Positions 8,674-17,707 are shown, numbered from the stretch's first letter. The stretch: 64,000 nt of DNA from an uncultured Oscillibacter sp. (GCA_910585385.1 CAJUDV010000009.1:1-64000); one strand, 5' to 3'. Program-made: numbers and translations. Notes: generated from the sequence alone by a model not told the origin.

Positions 8674-9849
8674 ATGACTGAGAACCATGACTTTGAGCTG
8701 ACCCTGACCCCCGACGCCTCCGCGGCCGCGGAGGCCGTGCCGGAGCTGACGCTGGATCCCTCCGCCCCCGCCGCCCCGGCCCCGGAGCCGGCCAAGCCGG
8801 AGGTAAAGCCGGTGGAGATCGACGACTCCATGCTCTCCGAGGCGGAGAAGAAGGCGGTGGAGGACTTCTCCAAGAAGATCGACGTGATGGACTCCAACAT
8901 GATCTTGCAGTACGGCGCGGCCGCCCAGAAGAACGTGGCGGGCTTCTCTGAGAACGCGCTGAAATCCGTGCGGACCAAGGACCTGGGGGAGATCGGCAAG
9001 TCCCTCTCGGAGCTGGTGGTGGAGCTGAAGGACTTTGGCGAGGAGGAGGAGAAAAAGGGCCTCTTCGGCAAGTTCAAAAAGGCCGGGAACAAGCTGGAGA
9101 CCATGAAGGCCCAGCACGCCAAGGTGGAGGCCAACGTGGACAAGATCGCCCGGGAGCTGGAGGCGCACCAGGTGGCCCTGCTGAAGGACGTGGCCATGTT
9201 CGACCAGATGTACGAGCTGAACCTCAAGTACTACAAGGAGCTGACCATGTACATCCTGGCGGGCAAAAAGAAACTGGCCGACGTGCGGGAGAATGAGCTC
9301 CCCGCCCTGCGGGCCCGGGCGGAGCAGACCGGCGCCCAGGAGGACGCCCAGGCCTACAACGACAAGGTGCAGATGTGCGAGCGGTTTGAGAAGAAGCTCC
9401 ACGACCTGGAGCTGACCCGCATGATCTCCATCCAGATGGGTCCCCAGACCCGGCTCCTCCAGAACAATGACACGCTGATGGTGGAGAAGATCCAGTCCTC
9501 CCTGGTGAACACCATCCCCCTGTGGAAGAGCCAGATGGTGCTGGCCCTGGGCATGGAGCACGGCCGCCAGGCCACCGCCGCCCAGAGCGCCGTGACGGAG
9601 ATGACCAACGAGCTTCTCAAGAAGAACGCCGACATGCTGAAAATGGGCACCATCCAGACCGCCCGGGAGGCGGAGCGGAGCATTGTGGACATCGAGACCC
9701 TCCAGCACACCAATGAGCAGCTGATCTCCACGCTGGACGAGGTTTTGAACATCCAGCGGGAGGGCGCCGAGAAGCGCAGGGCCGCCGAGGCGGAGCTGGG
9801 CCGCATTGAGGGCGAGCTCCGGGCGAAGCTGATGGAGCTGAGAAAGTAG
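8674..9849 (+). CDS. telA: TelA-family toxic anion resistance protein
   Basis: A 391-residue soluble protein, mostly helical after an Ala/Pro-rich acidic leader (residues 1-50). The core with KKGLFGKFKKAGNKLE, the DMFDQMYELN-like block near 170 and IQMGPQTRLLQNND near 250 is typical of TelA, first described with tellurite resistance on plasmids and now known in many Firmicutes with a general envelope-stress association. GGAGGAG precedes the ATG. It closes the xpaC operon and converges on the small gene at 9853. Confidence 0.92.
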   Translation: MTENHDFELTLTPDASAAAEAVPELTLDPSAPAAPAPEPAKPEVKPVEIDDSMLSEAEKKAVEDFSKKIDVMDSNMILQYGAAAQKNVAGFSENALKSVRTKDLGEIGKSLSELVVELKDFGEEEEKKGLFGKFKKAGNKLETMKAQHAKVEANVDKIARELEAHQVALLKDVAMFDQMYELNLKYYKELTMYILAGKKKLADVRENELPALRARAEQTGAQEDAQAYNDKVQMCERFEKKLHDLELTRMISIQMGPQTRLLQNNDTLMVEKIQSSLVNTIPLWKSQMVLALGMEHGRQATAAQSAVTEMTNELLKKNADMLKMGTIQTAREAERSIVDIETLQHTNEQLISTLDEVLNIQREGAEKRRAAEAELGRIEGELRAKLMELRK

Positions 9850-9852
9850 CCG

Positions 9853-10065
9853 TCACAGGCGCTCCCGGGCGATGGAGAAGGCGGCCGGGAACATGGTCTC
9901 CGGATCCATGTCCTGCCGCTCCAGGCAGGCGTCCCGACAGCGCTCCGGCGCCGCCGGATTGTTCTCCTCCAGCCGCTTGATTCCGTTATATGCCCGGCAG
10001 TCAGTAAAGCCCGCGGCGCGGTGGGACCGGGCGTATTCATACGGCGGCTCCATGAAGGCGGTCAT
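9853..10065 (-). CDS. Hypothetical 70-residue protein
   Basis: A short, soluble, charged protein (MTAFMEPPYEYARSHRAAGF...) with several Cys residues and no family I recognise. Its ATG has an excellent AGGAGG six bases upstream, the main reason to accept it as a gene. It ends three bases from the telA stop (convergent). No promoter was certain in the A/T-rich stretch upstream. Confidence 0.6.
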   Translation of the reverse strand: MTAFMEPPYEYARSHRAAGFTDCRAYNGIKRLEENNPAAPERCRDACLERQDMDPETMFPAAFSIARERL

Positions 10066-10108
10066 GGAAATTCCTCCTATATACGCCTATAAACGCATAA
10101 CATATACG

Positions 10109-10234
10109 ATGAAACCGTATGCCAAGAGGCGCGTTACGCAGATACCTGCCAGGCGGCTGAAAGAACTTCGGGAAAACCGCAGAGTCTGCCAACGGGGGAT
10201 GGCGGAACATCCCGGTTTTTCGTTTCGGGGCTGT
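10109..10234 (+). pseudogene. Possible HTH-regulator fragment cut off by repeat copy B
   Basis: From an ATG without a good ribosome site, the frame reads a basic peptide with RLKELRENRRVCQRGMAEH, which resembles the first two helices of an XRE-type DNA-binding domain in degenerate form. It is interrupted after about 42 codons by the palindromic element at 10235. Evidence is weak. Confidence 0.3.
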
Positions 10235-10401
10235 CTAGAGTCTGTTTTAAAACCGTCAAAACGCCGTCTTAGGGCGTCTTTTTCCGCCGGGGCTACGTTG
10301 ATTTGACTTGAAATCCGCTAGGATTCCCGCGTCAAATCGCCTTGCTCGACAGAAAAATCTGCTCCAATCCGGCATTCTGCCGGTTTTCAAACAGACTCTA
10401 G
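10235..10401. repeat. 167-bp palindromic MITE-like element, copy B
   Basis: Ends CTAGAGTCTGTTTTAAAACCG and (inverted) CTAGAGTCTGTTTGAAAACCG give 21-bp terminal repeats with one mismatch. Sequence is nearly identical to copy C at 52463 and the inverse of copy A at 5610. No open frame of note. Confidence 0.9.
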
Positions 10402-10499
10402 GCCCTGATCGCCATTGCCGGCTACTACCTGTATCCATTGACTATCATGCGGACCGGACGGATGTGCCGGACTTCAATACAACCGAGGCAGAGGGGTGA
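10402..10499 (+). pseudogene. Possible gene 3' remnant between repeat copy B and the TPM gene
   Basis: One frame gives ALIAIAGYYLYPL (a membrane-helix-like run) and, after a +1 shift near 10436, DYHADRTDVPDFNTTEAEG then a stop four bases before the TPM-gene ATG. This looks like the tail of a former upstream gene that lost its front and picked up a frameshift. Tentative. Confidence 0.3.
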
Positions 10500-10503
10500 G
10501 CCT

Positions 10504-11682
10504 ATGAAATTTTTCCAAAAACGCCCGGTGGCCGTGGCCGTGATGATCGCCGCCATCCTGGCGGGAATCCTGCTGGGAAACGCCCGCAGGCCCGACGGCG
10601 CGGGGGACGCGGCCACCTCCATCGTGGGAAACTACCAGTACGTCATGGACGGCGAGGGCGTCGTCTCCGAGAGGACCATGGCCTACATCGACGATATGAA
10701 CGCCTCGCTGTTCGCCCAGACCGGCGCCCAGATCGCCGTGATCGTGACGGACACCACCGGGGATGCGGAGATCGGCGACTACACCCAGCGGGAATTTGAC
10801 CGCCTGGGGGTGGGGGCCAGGGAGACCAACAACGGCGTGCTGCTGGTGCTGGCCCTGCGCAACATGTACATGGGCGAGGCGGACGGAGACTACTATATCG
10901 CTTGGGGCAGCGGCTTCCGCGGCCGGGAGCAGGACAGCCTGTACAGCATCATGCTGGACCGCATGGAGGAGCCCTTTGCCAGGAAGGACTACGACCAGGC
11001 GGTGCGCAGGACCTTTGACAGCCTGGTGGAGTATTTAGAGGGACTGTATGGCGTGACGGTGAAGGAGAACTACATTCCCGCCGTCCGGCAGGAGTACACC
11101 GCCCTGGCCGGGAACTACGAGACCCGGACCACCGGCTATGTGCCGCCCTCTCCCCTGGCGCTGGTGAGCGGGCTGGTGATTTTGCTGGTTGTGCTCTTCG
11201 CGGTGTGGATCGCCCTGGACGCCATGCGCTACCGGCGGTACCGCCGGCGGTACATGATGCCCGGCATGGGGATTCCCACGGTTCCCTATTACCCGGTGTT
11301 CTGGGGCCGGCCCCGGCGGCGCAGGCCGCCTCTGCCCCCCAGACCGCCCCGCAGGCCGCCTCCCCCGCCGCCCCCAAGAGGGGGAGGCGGAAGACCGCCC
11401 CGGCCGCCCCGCGGGGGCTTTGGCGGCGGTTCCTTTGGCGGCGGAGGCGGCCGCGGAGGCTTTGGCGGCGGTTCTTTCGGCGGCGGAGGCGGCCGCGGGG
11501 GCTTTGGCGGCGGTTCCTTCGGCGGCGGAGGCGGCCGCGGAGGCTTCGGCGGCGGTTCTTTCGGCGGCGGAGGAGGCCGCGGGGGTTTCGGCGGCGGTTC
11601 CTTCGGCGGCGGAGGCGGCCGCGGGGGCTTTGGCGGCGGTTCCTTCGGCGGCGGCGGAGGCCGCGGAGGCGGGCGCCGGTAG
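10504..11682 (+). CDS. TPM-domain membrane protein with glycine-rich repeat tail
   Basis: A 392-residue YgcG/TPM (Psb32/MOLO-1-like) protein. Order: signal/membrane helix about 7-22, TPM domain about 35-190 with YIDDMNASLF and the GVLLVLALRNMYMGE strand, second helix about 220-240, then a Pro-rich stretch and six perfect copies of a 14-residue GGFGGGSFGGGGGR unit, ending RGGGRR. TPM proteins face outward and are implicated in envelope protein quality or stress; glycine-rich tails are common but rarely this regular. The ATG at 10504 has GAGGGG upstream; a longer in-frame start at 10438 lacks a site. A terminator follows directly. Confidence 0.85.
   Translation: MKFFQKRPVAVAVMIAAILAGILLGNARRPDGAGDAATSIVGNYQYVMDGEGVVSERTMAYIDDMNASLFAQTGAQIAVIVTDTTGDAEIGDYTQREFDRLGVGARETNNGVLLVLALRNMYMGEADGDYYIAWGSGFRGREQDSLYSIMLDRMEEPFARKDYDQAVRRTFDSLVEYLEGLYGVTVKENYIPAVRQEYTALAGNYETRTTGYVPPSPLALVSGLVILLVVLFAVWIALDAMRYRRYRRRYMMPGMGIPTVPYYPVFWGRPRRRRPPLPPRPPRRPPPPPPPRGGGGRPPRPPRGGFGGGSFGGGGGRGGFGGGSFGGGGGRGGFGGGSFGGGGGRGGFGGGSFGGGGGRGGFGGGSFGGGGGRGGFGGGSFGGGGGRGGGRR
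11413..11664 (+). repeat. Six tandem 42-bp repeats encoding GGFGGGSFGGGGGR
   Basis: Six in-frame units of exactly 42 bp, identical at protein level and differing only at a few third-codon positions (for example TTT/TTC, GGA/GGG). This implies recent expansion or gene conversion. Confidence 0.95.
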
Positions 11683-11703
11683 GCCGCGGAAAGAGAAGTG
11701 AAG

Positions 11704-11731
11704 AGGCACGGCCCTTTGGGGCCGTGCCTTT
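11704..11731 (+). terminator. Terminator after the TPM gene
   Basis: AGGCACGGCC-CTTTGG-GGCCGTGCCT hairpin followed by TTTG, 22 bp past the stop. The remaining spacer to putP is A/T-rich and holds the putP promoter. Confidence 0.75.
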
Positions 11732-11922
11732 GCGCGTTGGGGCCGCTTTCTCCAAGAGGGCCGGAGGGCCGGTGTTTCCGTGAGGGAAGAATCGAAATTT
11801 AATTGATTGCTTCGATTTTATTTTCGTATAAAATTCGTCTGATTCATATCCGTTGGGAGATCTATGGTGCTGATTTATGATGAAGAATAGAGTACAGAAT
11901 AAATTCTATACGGTGTTCTGTA

Positions 11923-11951
11923 TTTCATTCTTGTGAAAAGTGTGGTATGAT
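11923..11951 (+). promoter_or_regulatory. Likely putP promoter (extended -10)
   Basis: TGGTATGAT at 11943-11951 is an extended -10 box. The matching -35 (TTTCAT, 11923) is poor. It lies about 40 bp before the putP start in an A/T-rich region unlike its surroundings. Confidence 0.4.
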
Positions 11952-11989
11952 GTCACACGCTGAACTCACATTTATAAAGGAGAGAGATT

Positions 11990-13522
11990 ATGACTAGCGC
12001 ACAAATCTGTATTATGGGCACCATTATCCTGTACCTGTGTTTTGTGATCTTTACGGGGGTGATGATCGGCCGCCGGTCCAAGAAGAGCGCCGAGGGCTTT
12101 TACCTGGGCGGGCGGGGCATGGGGCCCCTGGTCACCGCCATGAGCGCGGAGGCCTCCGACATGAGCAGCTACCTGCTGATGGGGATTCCCGGACTCGCGT
12201 ACCTCTCCGGCGTGGCCGACGCCAGCTGGACCGCCATCGGCCTGGCTGTGGGCACCTACCTGAACTTTCTGCTGGTGGCGAAGCGGCTGCGCCGGTACAG
12301 CGTGAAGCTGGACGCCATCACCATTCCCGGCTTTATCTCCAAGCGCTACGGTGAGAAGAGGCCGGTAATCATGTGCATCTCCGCCCTGATTATTCTCATC
12401 TTCTTCGTGCCCTACGTGGCCTCGGGCCTGGCGGCCATCGGAAAGCTGTTCAACAGCCTGTTCGGCTGGGACTACATGGCGGCGGTGATCATCGGGGCCA
12501 TTGTCATCATCAGCTACACCTCCATCGGCGGATTCAGCGCCGTGGCCACCATGGACTTGATTCAGTCCGTTATTATGACCGTGGCCCTGGCCATTATCGT
12601 GGTGTTCGGCATTGTCCAGGCCGGGGGCATGGACGCCGTGCTGGACCACGCCCGGTCCCTGCCCGGATTCCTCACCTTTACGGAGACCTACAACGCGGCC
12701 TCAGGCAGCGCCGAGCCCTATGGCTTTATCCGCATTATCTCCATGATGGCCTGGGGGCTGGGCTACTTCGGCATGCCTCACATCCTGGTGCGGTTCATGG
12801 CCATCCGGGATGAGAACGAGCTGAAGCTCTCCCGCCGGATTGCCTCTGTGTGGGTGGTGATTTCCATGGGCGTGGCGGTATTCATCGGCATTGTGGGACA
12901 CGCGGTCTCTTCCGTGGGCCGGGTGCCCTATCTGGAGGGCAGCGCCACGGAGACCATCATCGTCAAGCTCTCCGACCTGCTCTCCTCCTATGGCATTTTC
13001 CCCGCCATTGTGGCCGGGTGTATTTTGGCCGGCATTCTGGCGGCCACCATGTCCACCGCCGACAGCCAGCTGCTGGCCGCCGCCTCCGCGTTCTCGGAGA
13101 ACCTGGTGCAGGATGTGTTGGGCGTAAAGCTGACAGAGCGGCAGACCATGCTCATCGCCCGGCTCACCGTGGTGGTCATCGCCGTCATCGCCCTGTTCCT
13201 GGCCGCGGACCCGGACAGCAATGTGTTCCAGATCGTCTCCTTCGCCTGGGCGGGCTTTGGCGCTACCTTCGGGCCCGCCATTCTGTGCGCGCTGTTCTGG
13301 AAGCGCAGCAACCGCCAGGGCATTATGGCCGGCCTTGTAGCCGGCGGGGCCATGATCTTTATCTGGAAGTTCCTGGTGAAGCCCCTGGGAGGCATTTGGA
13401 ATATCTACGAGCTGCTGCCCGCCTTCCTGGTGGCCTGCGCGGTGATTGCGGTGGTCTCCCTGGCCACGCCCAAGCCGGACGGGGAGATTGAGCGCGTCTT
13501 CGACGAGATGGGCGGAAAATAA
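11990..13522 (+). CDS. putP: Sodium/proline symporter
   Basis: A 510-residue solute:sodium symporter (SSF family) with about 13 membrane helices. The N-terminal FYLGGRGMGPLVTAMSAEASDMSSYLLMG block is the PutP signature, including the sodium-site serine region. It imports proline with sodium. Length is normal for PutP. GGAGAG precedes the ATG. It stands alone, followed by a terminator, so proline import here is not coupled to a local putA. Confidence 0.93.
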   Translation: MTSAQICIMGTIILYLCFVIFTGVMIGRRSKKSAEGFYLGGRGMGPLVTAMSAEASDMSSYLLMGIPGLAYLSGVADASWTAIGLAVGTYLNFLLVAKRLRRYSVKLDAITIPGFISKRYGEKRPVIMCISALIILIFFVPYVASGLAAIGKLFNSLFGWDYMAAVIIGAIVIISYTSIGGFSAVATMDLIQSVIMTVALAIIVVFGIVQAGGMDAVLDHARSLPGFLTFTETYNAASGSAEPYGFIRIISMMAWGLGYFGMPHILVRFMAIRDENELKLSRRIASVWVVISMGVAVFIGIVGHAVSSVGRVPYLEGSATETIIVKLSDLLSSYGIFPAIVAGCILAGILAATMSTADSQLLAAASAFSENLVQDVLGVKLTERQTMLIARLTVVVIAVIALFLAADPDSNVFQIVSFAWAGFGATFGPAILCALFWKRSNRQGIMAGLVAGGAMIFIWKFLVKPLGGIWNIYELLPAFLVACAVIAVVSLATPKPDGEIERVFDEMGGK

Positions 13523-13622
13523 TCGGAGCGGAGAAGCATCTCAAAGACGTCCCGCCGGCGCTGAGAGAGGGAGGCGCTCCGGAGGTATCAATTTCTTTTT
13601 CAGGCGGCGGTGAAAATGAGGG

Positions 13623-13669
13623 GCCCCGTCCAGCTGGAACATCCGAGCCATAGCTGGACGGGGCTTTTT
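13623..13669 (+). terminator. Terminator after putP
   Basis: GCCCCGTCCAGCT and AGCTGGACGGGGC flank a 17-nt loop and are followed by TTTTT. Confidence 0.85.
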
Positions 13670-13722
13670 GCGCGGCGGCGCGGAGAATCAAATAGGACTC
13701 CGGAGGACCTCAAAAAGGACGG

Positions 13723-13760
13723 AATCAGTGGTTTTGAATGTTCAAAACCACTGATTTTTT
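13723..13760. terminator. Strong hairpin before the phage-like cluster
   Basis: A perfect 16-bp stem AATCAGTGGTTTTGAA / TTCAAAACCACTGATT with a 2-nt loop is followed by a T run. It would block read-through from putP and insulate the cluster that starts 100 bp later. I see no convincing promoter between this hairpin and the first phage gene. Confidence 0.75.
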
Positions 13761-13862
13761 GCGTCCGGCAAAAAAATTATGGGGAAGGGCGCACGCGGGC
13801 GTACAACTTTCCAGGGGAGCGGGGCCTTTTGTGTAGGGAGATTTCGGAGAGGAGGCGGTCAA

Positions 13863-14324
13863 TTGGAGAGATGGGACAGCGGAGCCTTCTGCCGGGCGTA
13901 TCTGCGGACCATGGACCCGGAGCGGGCGGCGGCGGAGACCGGGCGGGGGGACGGTTTTTCCCTGCTGGGGGGCAAGGCCGTGCAGGCGCGGCTGGAGAGG
14001 ATGCGGACGGACGCCGCGGGACAGCTGCGGCGGGAGGACGCGGTGCGGCGGCTGGCGCAGATGGCCTTCGGCAGGGCCAACGACGCGGTGCGCCTGGCCC
14101 TGCATCCCGGAGAGGTGGACCCGGAGGGGCTGGACCTCTCCGCCGTGACGGAATTCAAGGTGACGGACAAGGGCGGCGTGGAGGTGAAGCTTGCGGACCG
14201 GGTGCGGGCGCTGGAGACGCTGTGTTCCCTGCTGGAGGACAGCGGCGGCCGCGGGGCCGAGGCGCTGTACCGGGCCCTGTCGGAGAGCCGCGGCGAAGGG
14301 GAGGAGGGATGGGGCGACGGATGA
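13863..14324 (+). CDS. Phage terminase small subunit
   Basis: A 153-residue DNA-packaging protein: N-terminal FCRAYLRTMDPERAAAETG fits the terminase_2/XtmA helix-turn-helix that binds DNA at packaging start, followed by a helical oligomerisation tail. The TTG start at 13863 has AGGAGG seven bases upstream; the longer frame from 13779 has no site. First gene of the structural cluster and directly upstream of the large subunit, as in PBSX-like phages. Confidence 0.75.
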   Translation: MERWDSGAFCRAYLRTMDPERAAAETGRGDGFSLLGGKAVQARLERMRTDAAGQLRREDAVRRLAQMAFGRANDAVRLALHPGEVDPEGLDLSAVTEFKVTDKGGVEVKLADRVRALETLCSLLEDSGGRGAEALYRALSESRGEGEEGWGDG

Positions 14325-14331
14325 GATCACG

Positions 14332-15558
14332 GTGTTTTCCCCCAAGCAGAGACGAGTATTGACCTGGTGGCAGTCGGAGCGGTGGGAGGCGGTTATCTGC
14401 GACGGCGCGGTGCGCAGCGGCAAGACCCTCTCCATGGGGGTGTCCTTCTTCCTGTGGGCCCAGGCCCGGTTTGACGGGCGGCAGTTTGGGCTTTGCGGAA
14501 AGACCATCGGCGCTCTGCGGCGGAATCTGCTGGCGGAGCTGGCGCCCTATCTGCGGAGCGTGGGGATGAACGTCCGGGAGCGGCGGGCGGAGAATATGCT
14601 GGTGGTGCGGTTTCTGGGACATGAGAACCGCTATCTGCTCTTTGGCGGGCGGGACGAGTCCAGCGCGGCGCTGATCCAGGGGAGCACCCTGGCGGGAGTG
14701 CTGCTGGACGAGACGGCGCTGATGCCGCGCTCCTTCGTGGAACAGGCCGTTGCCCGGTGCAGCGTGCCGGGGAGCCGGCTGTGGTTCAACTGCAACCCGG
14801 AGGGGCCACAGCACTGGTTCTACCGGGAGTGGATCCAAAAGGCGGAGGAGCGGCGGGCGCTGCATCTCCACTTCACCATGGACGATAACCCCGCCCTGTC
14901 CCGGCGGATTCGGGAGCGGTACCAGCGGGCCTATTCCGGGGTGTTCTACCGGCGGTTTGTGCTGGGGGAGTGGGCCGCCGCCCAGGGGCTGGTGTACGAC
15001 TTCTTCCGCCGGGAGCGGGACGCCCCGGCGGCCCCGGCGGGGCCCTTTGCCCGGTGGCGGATCTCCGTGGACTACGGGACGGCCAACCCCGCCTCCTTCG
15101 GGCTGTGGGGAGAGCTGGACGGGATCTGGTACCGGGTGCGGGAGTTCTATTACAGCTCCCGGAGGACCGGGCGGCAGCGGACGGACGCGGAGTACGCGGA
15201 GGATCTGGAGGCTTTGGCCGGGGGCAGGGAGATCCAGCGGGTGATCGTTGACCCCTCGGCGGCCAGCTTCATTGAGGTTCTGCGGCGGCGGGGGTTCCGG
15301 GTGGTCCGGGCGGACAACGGCGTGCCGGACGGCATCCGGGTGACGGCGGACCTGCTGAAGCGGGGGCGGATCGTGATCTGCCGGGAGTGCCGGGACTGCC
15401 TGCGGGAGATAGAGCTCTACTGCTGGGAGGAGCGGGCCGGGCGGGACGCCCCCAGGAAGGAGAACGACCACGCCATGGACGAGACGCGGTACTTCGCCAT
15501 GGATCTGGCGGGGGGAGACGGCGGCTTTGCCGTTATGAGCGTGGAGCGGAGAGTATGA
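14332..15558 (+). CDS. Phage terminase large subunit
   Basis: About 408 residues, the packaging ATPase and nuclease. Walker A GAVRSGKT lies at about 25-32 and Walker B VLLDE at about 123-127; the C-terminal RNase H-like nuclease shows ISVDYGTANPASFG and VIVDPSA. The family is the PBSX/XtmB type. The start is uncertain: I used the GTG at 14332, eight bases past the small-subunit stop, although its ribosome site is weak. The stop overlaps the portal ATG (ATGA). Domain set appears intact, so packaging activity is plausible. Confidence 0.88.
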   Translation: MFSPKQRRVLTWWQSERWEAVICDGAVRSGKTLSMGVSFFLWAQARFDGRQFGLCGKTIGALRRNLLAELAPYLRSVGMNVRERRAENMLVVRFLGHENRYLLFGGRDESSAALIQGSTLAGVLLDETALMPRSFVEQAVARCSVPGSRLWFNCNPEGPQHWFYREWIQKAEERRALHLHFTMDDNPALSRRIRERYQRAYSGVFYRRFVLGEWAAAQGLVYDFFRRERDAPAAPAGPFARWRISVDYGTANPASFGLWGELDGIWYRVREFYYSSRRTGRQRTDAEYAEDLEALAGGREIQRVIVDPSAASFIEVLRRRGFRVVRADNGVPDGIRVTADLLKRGRIVICRECRDCLREIELYCWEERAGRDAPRKENDHAMDETRYFAMDLAGGDGGFAVMSVERRV

Positions 15559-16748
15559 GGGGGATCAGGAATTTGAGATGGTTCAAAAAGCGGCGGGCGG
15601 AGGTGCTGCCGGCGGCGGTGCAGCTGCGGAGCGGCGAGCGGCACCCCTTCGGGATGCTGGGGGACTATGTGCCTTTGCGCCGGGGGGAGGCCCGGCTGTA
15701 CCAGGCGGTGCGGGAGGCCGTGCCGGTGGTGGACGCGGCGGTGTACAAGCTGATCCGCATGACCGGGGGCGTGACGGTGCGGTGCGCCGACGGGGCGGCG
15801 GAGCGGGCCCTGGGGGAGTTTTTGCGGACGGTGCCCGCGGGGCGGGGGCAGTTCGGCGTCAACGCGTTTTTGGACTGCTACCTGGACGCGCTTTTGACCT
15901 GCGGGCGGGCCGTAGGCGAGATCGTGCCCGCCGGAGACGGGGCGGACATCGCCGCTTTGCTGTGCGGCAGGGTGGAGGACATTGAGATCCGGGAGGGTGA
16001 GCACCCGCTGGAGTTTGAGATCTGCGGGGCGGACGAGAACGGACGGATGGGGCCCCTGCCCTATCAGGACCTGCTGCTGTTTACGCCGCTGAATCCGGAG
16101 GCCGGGAGCCCCTACGGCGTGTCGCTGCTGCGGTCGCTGCCCTTTCTGTCGGACATTTTGACCAAGATCTACCACACCATCGGCGTCAACTGGGAGCGGT
16201 GCGGAAATGTGCGCTTCGCCGTGACATGCAGGAACGGCGAGAGCGGGTCCGCGGCGGAGCGGGGGCGGCTGCTGGCGGAGGAGTGGTCCCGGGCCATGCG
16301 GGAGGGCCGGAACGGCAGCGTACGGGACTTCGTGGCCGTGGGGGACGTGGAGATCAAGGCCATCGGCGGCGACGCGCCCATTCTGGACAGCGAGACGCCG
16401 GTGCGGCAGATTTTGGAGCAGATCGTGGCCAAGACCGGCATTCCGCCCTTTATGCTGGGGCTGAGCTGGAGCTCCACGGAGCGCATGAGCTCCCAGCAGG
16501 CGGACCTGCTGACCACGGAGATCACCGCCCTGCGGCGGACGCTGACGCCGGTGGTGGAGCGGATCTGCCGGCTGTGGCTGCGGATGCACGGGTACACCTG
16601 CGGCTTTGAGGTGGTTTGGGACGACATCAATCTCCAGGACCAGGTGGAGGAGGCCCGGGCGGAGCTGTACCGGGAACAGGCCAGGAGGCTGAGAATTGAA
16701 AATGACGAGAGAGAGGCCGGAAGGGAGGAGCGCCATGGAAGTGCGTAA
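15555..16748 (+). CDS. Phage portal protein
   Basis: A 397-residue protein that should form the ring at the capsid vertex through which DNA passes. Portal features include the N-terminal AAVYKLIRMTGG helix, a central sheet region, and the C-terminal TPVRQILEQIVAKTGIPPFM followed by SSTERMSSQQAD, the usual helix-loop block. Translationally coupled to the terminase by ATGA. The last 14 nt overlap the protease gene. It is of a normal portal length for small siphon-like heads. Confidence 0.82.
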   Translation: MRGIRNLRWFKKRRAEVLPAAVQLRSGERHPFGMLGDYVPLRRGEARLYQAVREAVPVVDAAVYKLIRMTGGVTVRCADGAAERALGEFLRTVPAGRGQFGVNAFLDCYLDALLTCGRAVGEIVPAGDGADIAALLCGRVEDIEIREGEHPLEFEICGADENGRMGPLPYQDLLLFTPLNPEAGSPYGVSLLRSLPFLSDILTKIYHTIGVNWERCGNVRFAVTCRNGESGSAAERGRLLAEEWSRAMREGRNGSVRDFVAVGDVEIKAIGGDAPILDSETPVRQILEQIVAKTGIPPFMLGLSWSSTERMSSQQADLLTTEITALRRTLTPVVERICRLWLRMHGYTCGFEVVWDDINLQDQVEEARAELYREQARRLRIENDEREAGREERHGSA

Positions 16749-17613
16749 GGAGCGGAGCGAGGCGGCGGCGGGACTGCCGGGGCGGGAGGAGCTGGAGGCC
16801 ATCAACCGGTTTGCCAAGACGCCGCTTGCGGCGGAGCAGGTGTACACCTTCACCCTGCGGCTGTGCGACAACGAGGTGGACCGGGACTTTGAGCGGTTCG
16901 ACGCGGCGGCGCTGGAGCGGCTGGGAGAGCTGTTTGTGGGAAAGAGCGGCGTCTTTGACCACCAGTGGTCCGCCAGGGGACAGACGGCCCGGATCTACCG
17001 GACGGAGGTGACGCGGGAGCCGTCCATGACCACGGCGGCGGGAGACGAGTACCGCTGGCTCAAGGGCTGGGCCTATCTGCTGCGGACGGAGAAAAACGCG
17101 GATCTCATCGCTGAAATCGAGGGCGGCATCAAAAAGGAGGTCAGCGTGGGATGCAGCGTGAAACACAGCGTGTGCTCCATCTGCGGCGCAGAGGGCGGCT
17201 GCCGGCACGTGAGGGGGCAGGCCTACGATGGGAAGCTGTGCTTTACGGAGCTGAGGAATCCCACAGACGCCTATGAGTGGTCCTTTGTGGCGGTGCCCGC
17301 CCAGCGGGGCGCGGGGGTATTGAAGCGCTTCGGCCAGGAGGAGGAGCAGACGGCCCGGCTGCGCAGGGAGGCGGCTCTGGGGCGGAAGTACCTCTCGGCG
17401 CTGCGGCGGGAGGTGGTGCGGCTGGCCATGCTGGCGGACGACCGCCTGGACGGCGGCGTGCTTTCCAAGGCGGCGGAGCGGATGGAGGAGCCGGAGTTGC
17501 TGGCCATGAGGGACGCCTATGCCGCCCAGGCGGCCAGGCGGTTTCCCGCGGCGCCCCAGCTGCGGCCCCGTCCCGCGGAGGCAGGGGAGGACGCGGGGGC
17601 GTTTCAGATCTGA
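16735..17613 (+). CDS. Probable capsid maturation (prohead) protease
   Basis: A 292-residue protein lying between portal and capsid genes, the normal protease slot. The block KKEVSVGCSVKHSVCSICG, then EWSFVAVPAQRGAG, resembles the XkdF-like/HK97-type prohead serine protease group with an added cysteine cluster (C-x2-C, then C and H) that could bind zinc. GGGAGGAG precedes the ATG at 16735. A helical, charged C-terminal third could act as scaffold. Catalytic residues were not assigned with confidence. Confidence 0.6.
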   Translation: MEVRKERSEAAAGLPGREELEAINRFAKTPLAAEQVYTFTLRLCDNEVDRDFERFDAAALERLGELFVGKSGVFDHQWSARGQTARIYRTEVTREPSMTTAAGDEYRWLKGWAYLLRTEKNADLIAEIEGGIKKEVSVGCSVKHSVCSICGAEGGCRHVRGQAYDGKLCFTELRNPTDAYEWSFVAVPAQRGAGVLKRFGQEEEQTARLRREAALGRKYLSALRREVVRLAMLADDRLDGGVLSKAAERMEEPELLAMRDAYAAQAARRFPAAPQLRPRPAEAGEDAGAFQI

Positions 17614-17707
17614 TGGGTCCGCGGCGGAAGCGGCGGCAGAGCGGGGACAGGCGGTCTCTTCCCCGGTCTGGAGCCATAAAAATCAAGACAATGACAGGAG
17701 GACGGCA

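Noticed and set aside
9872..10306. Forward open frame running opposite the 70-residue gene
   Set aside because: It is antisense to a gene with a strong ribosome site and ends inside repeat copy B; only its last part was kept as a possible remnant.
11413..11664. Tandem repeats as a CRISPR array
   Set aside because: Units are contiguous, in frame and coding, with no unique spacers and no cas genes. I saw no CRISPR array anywhere in the window.
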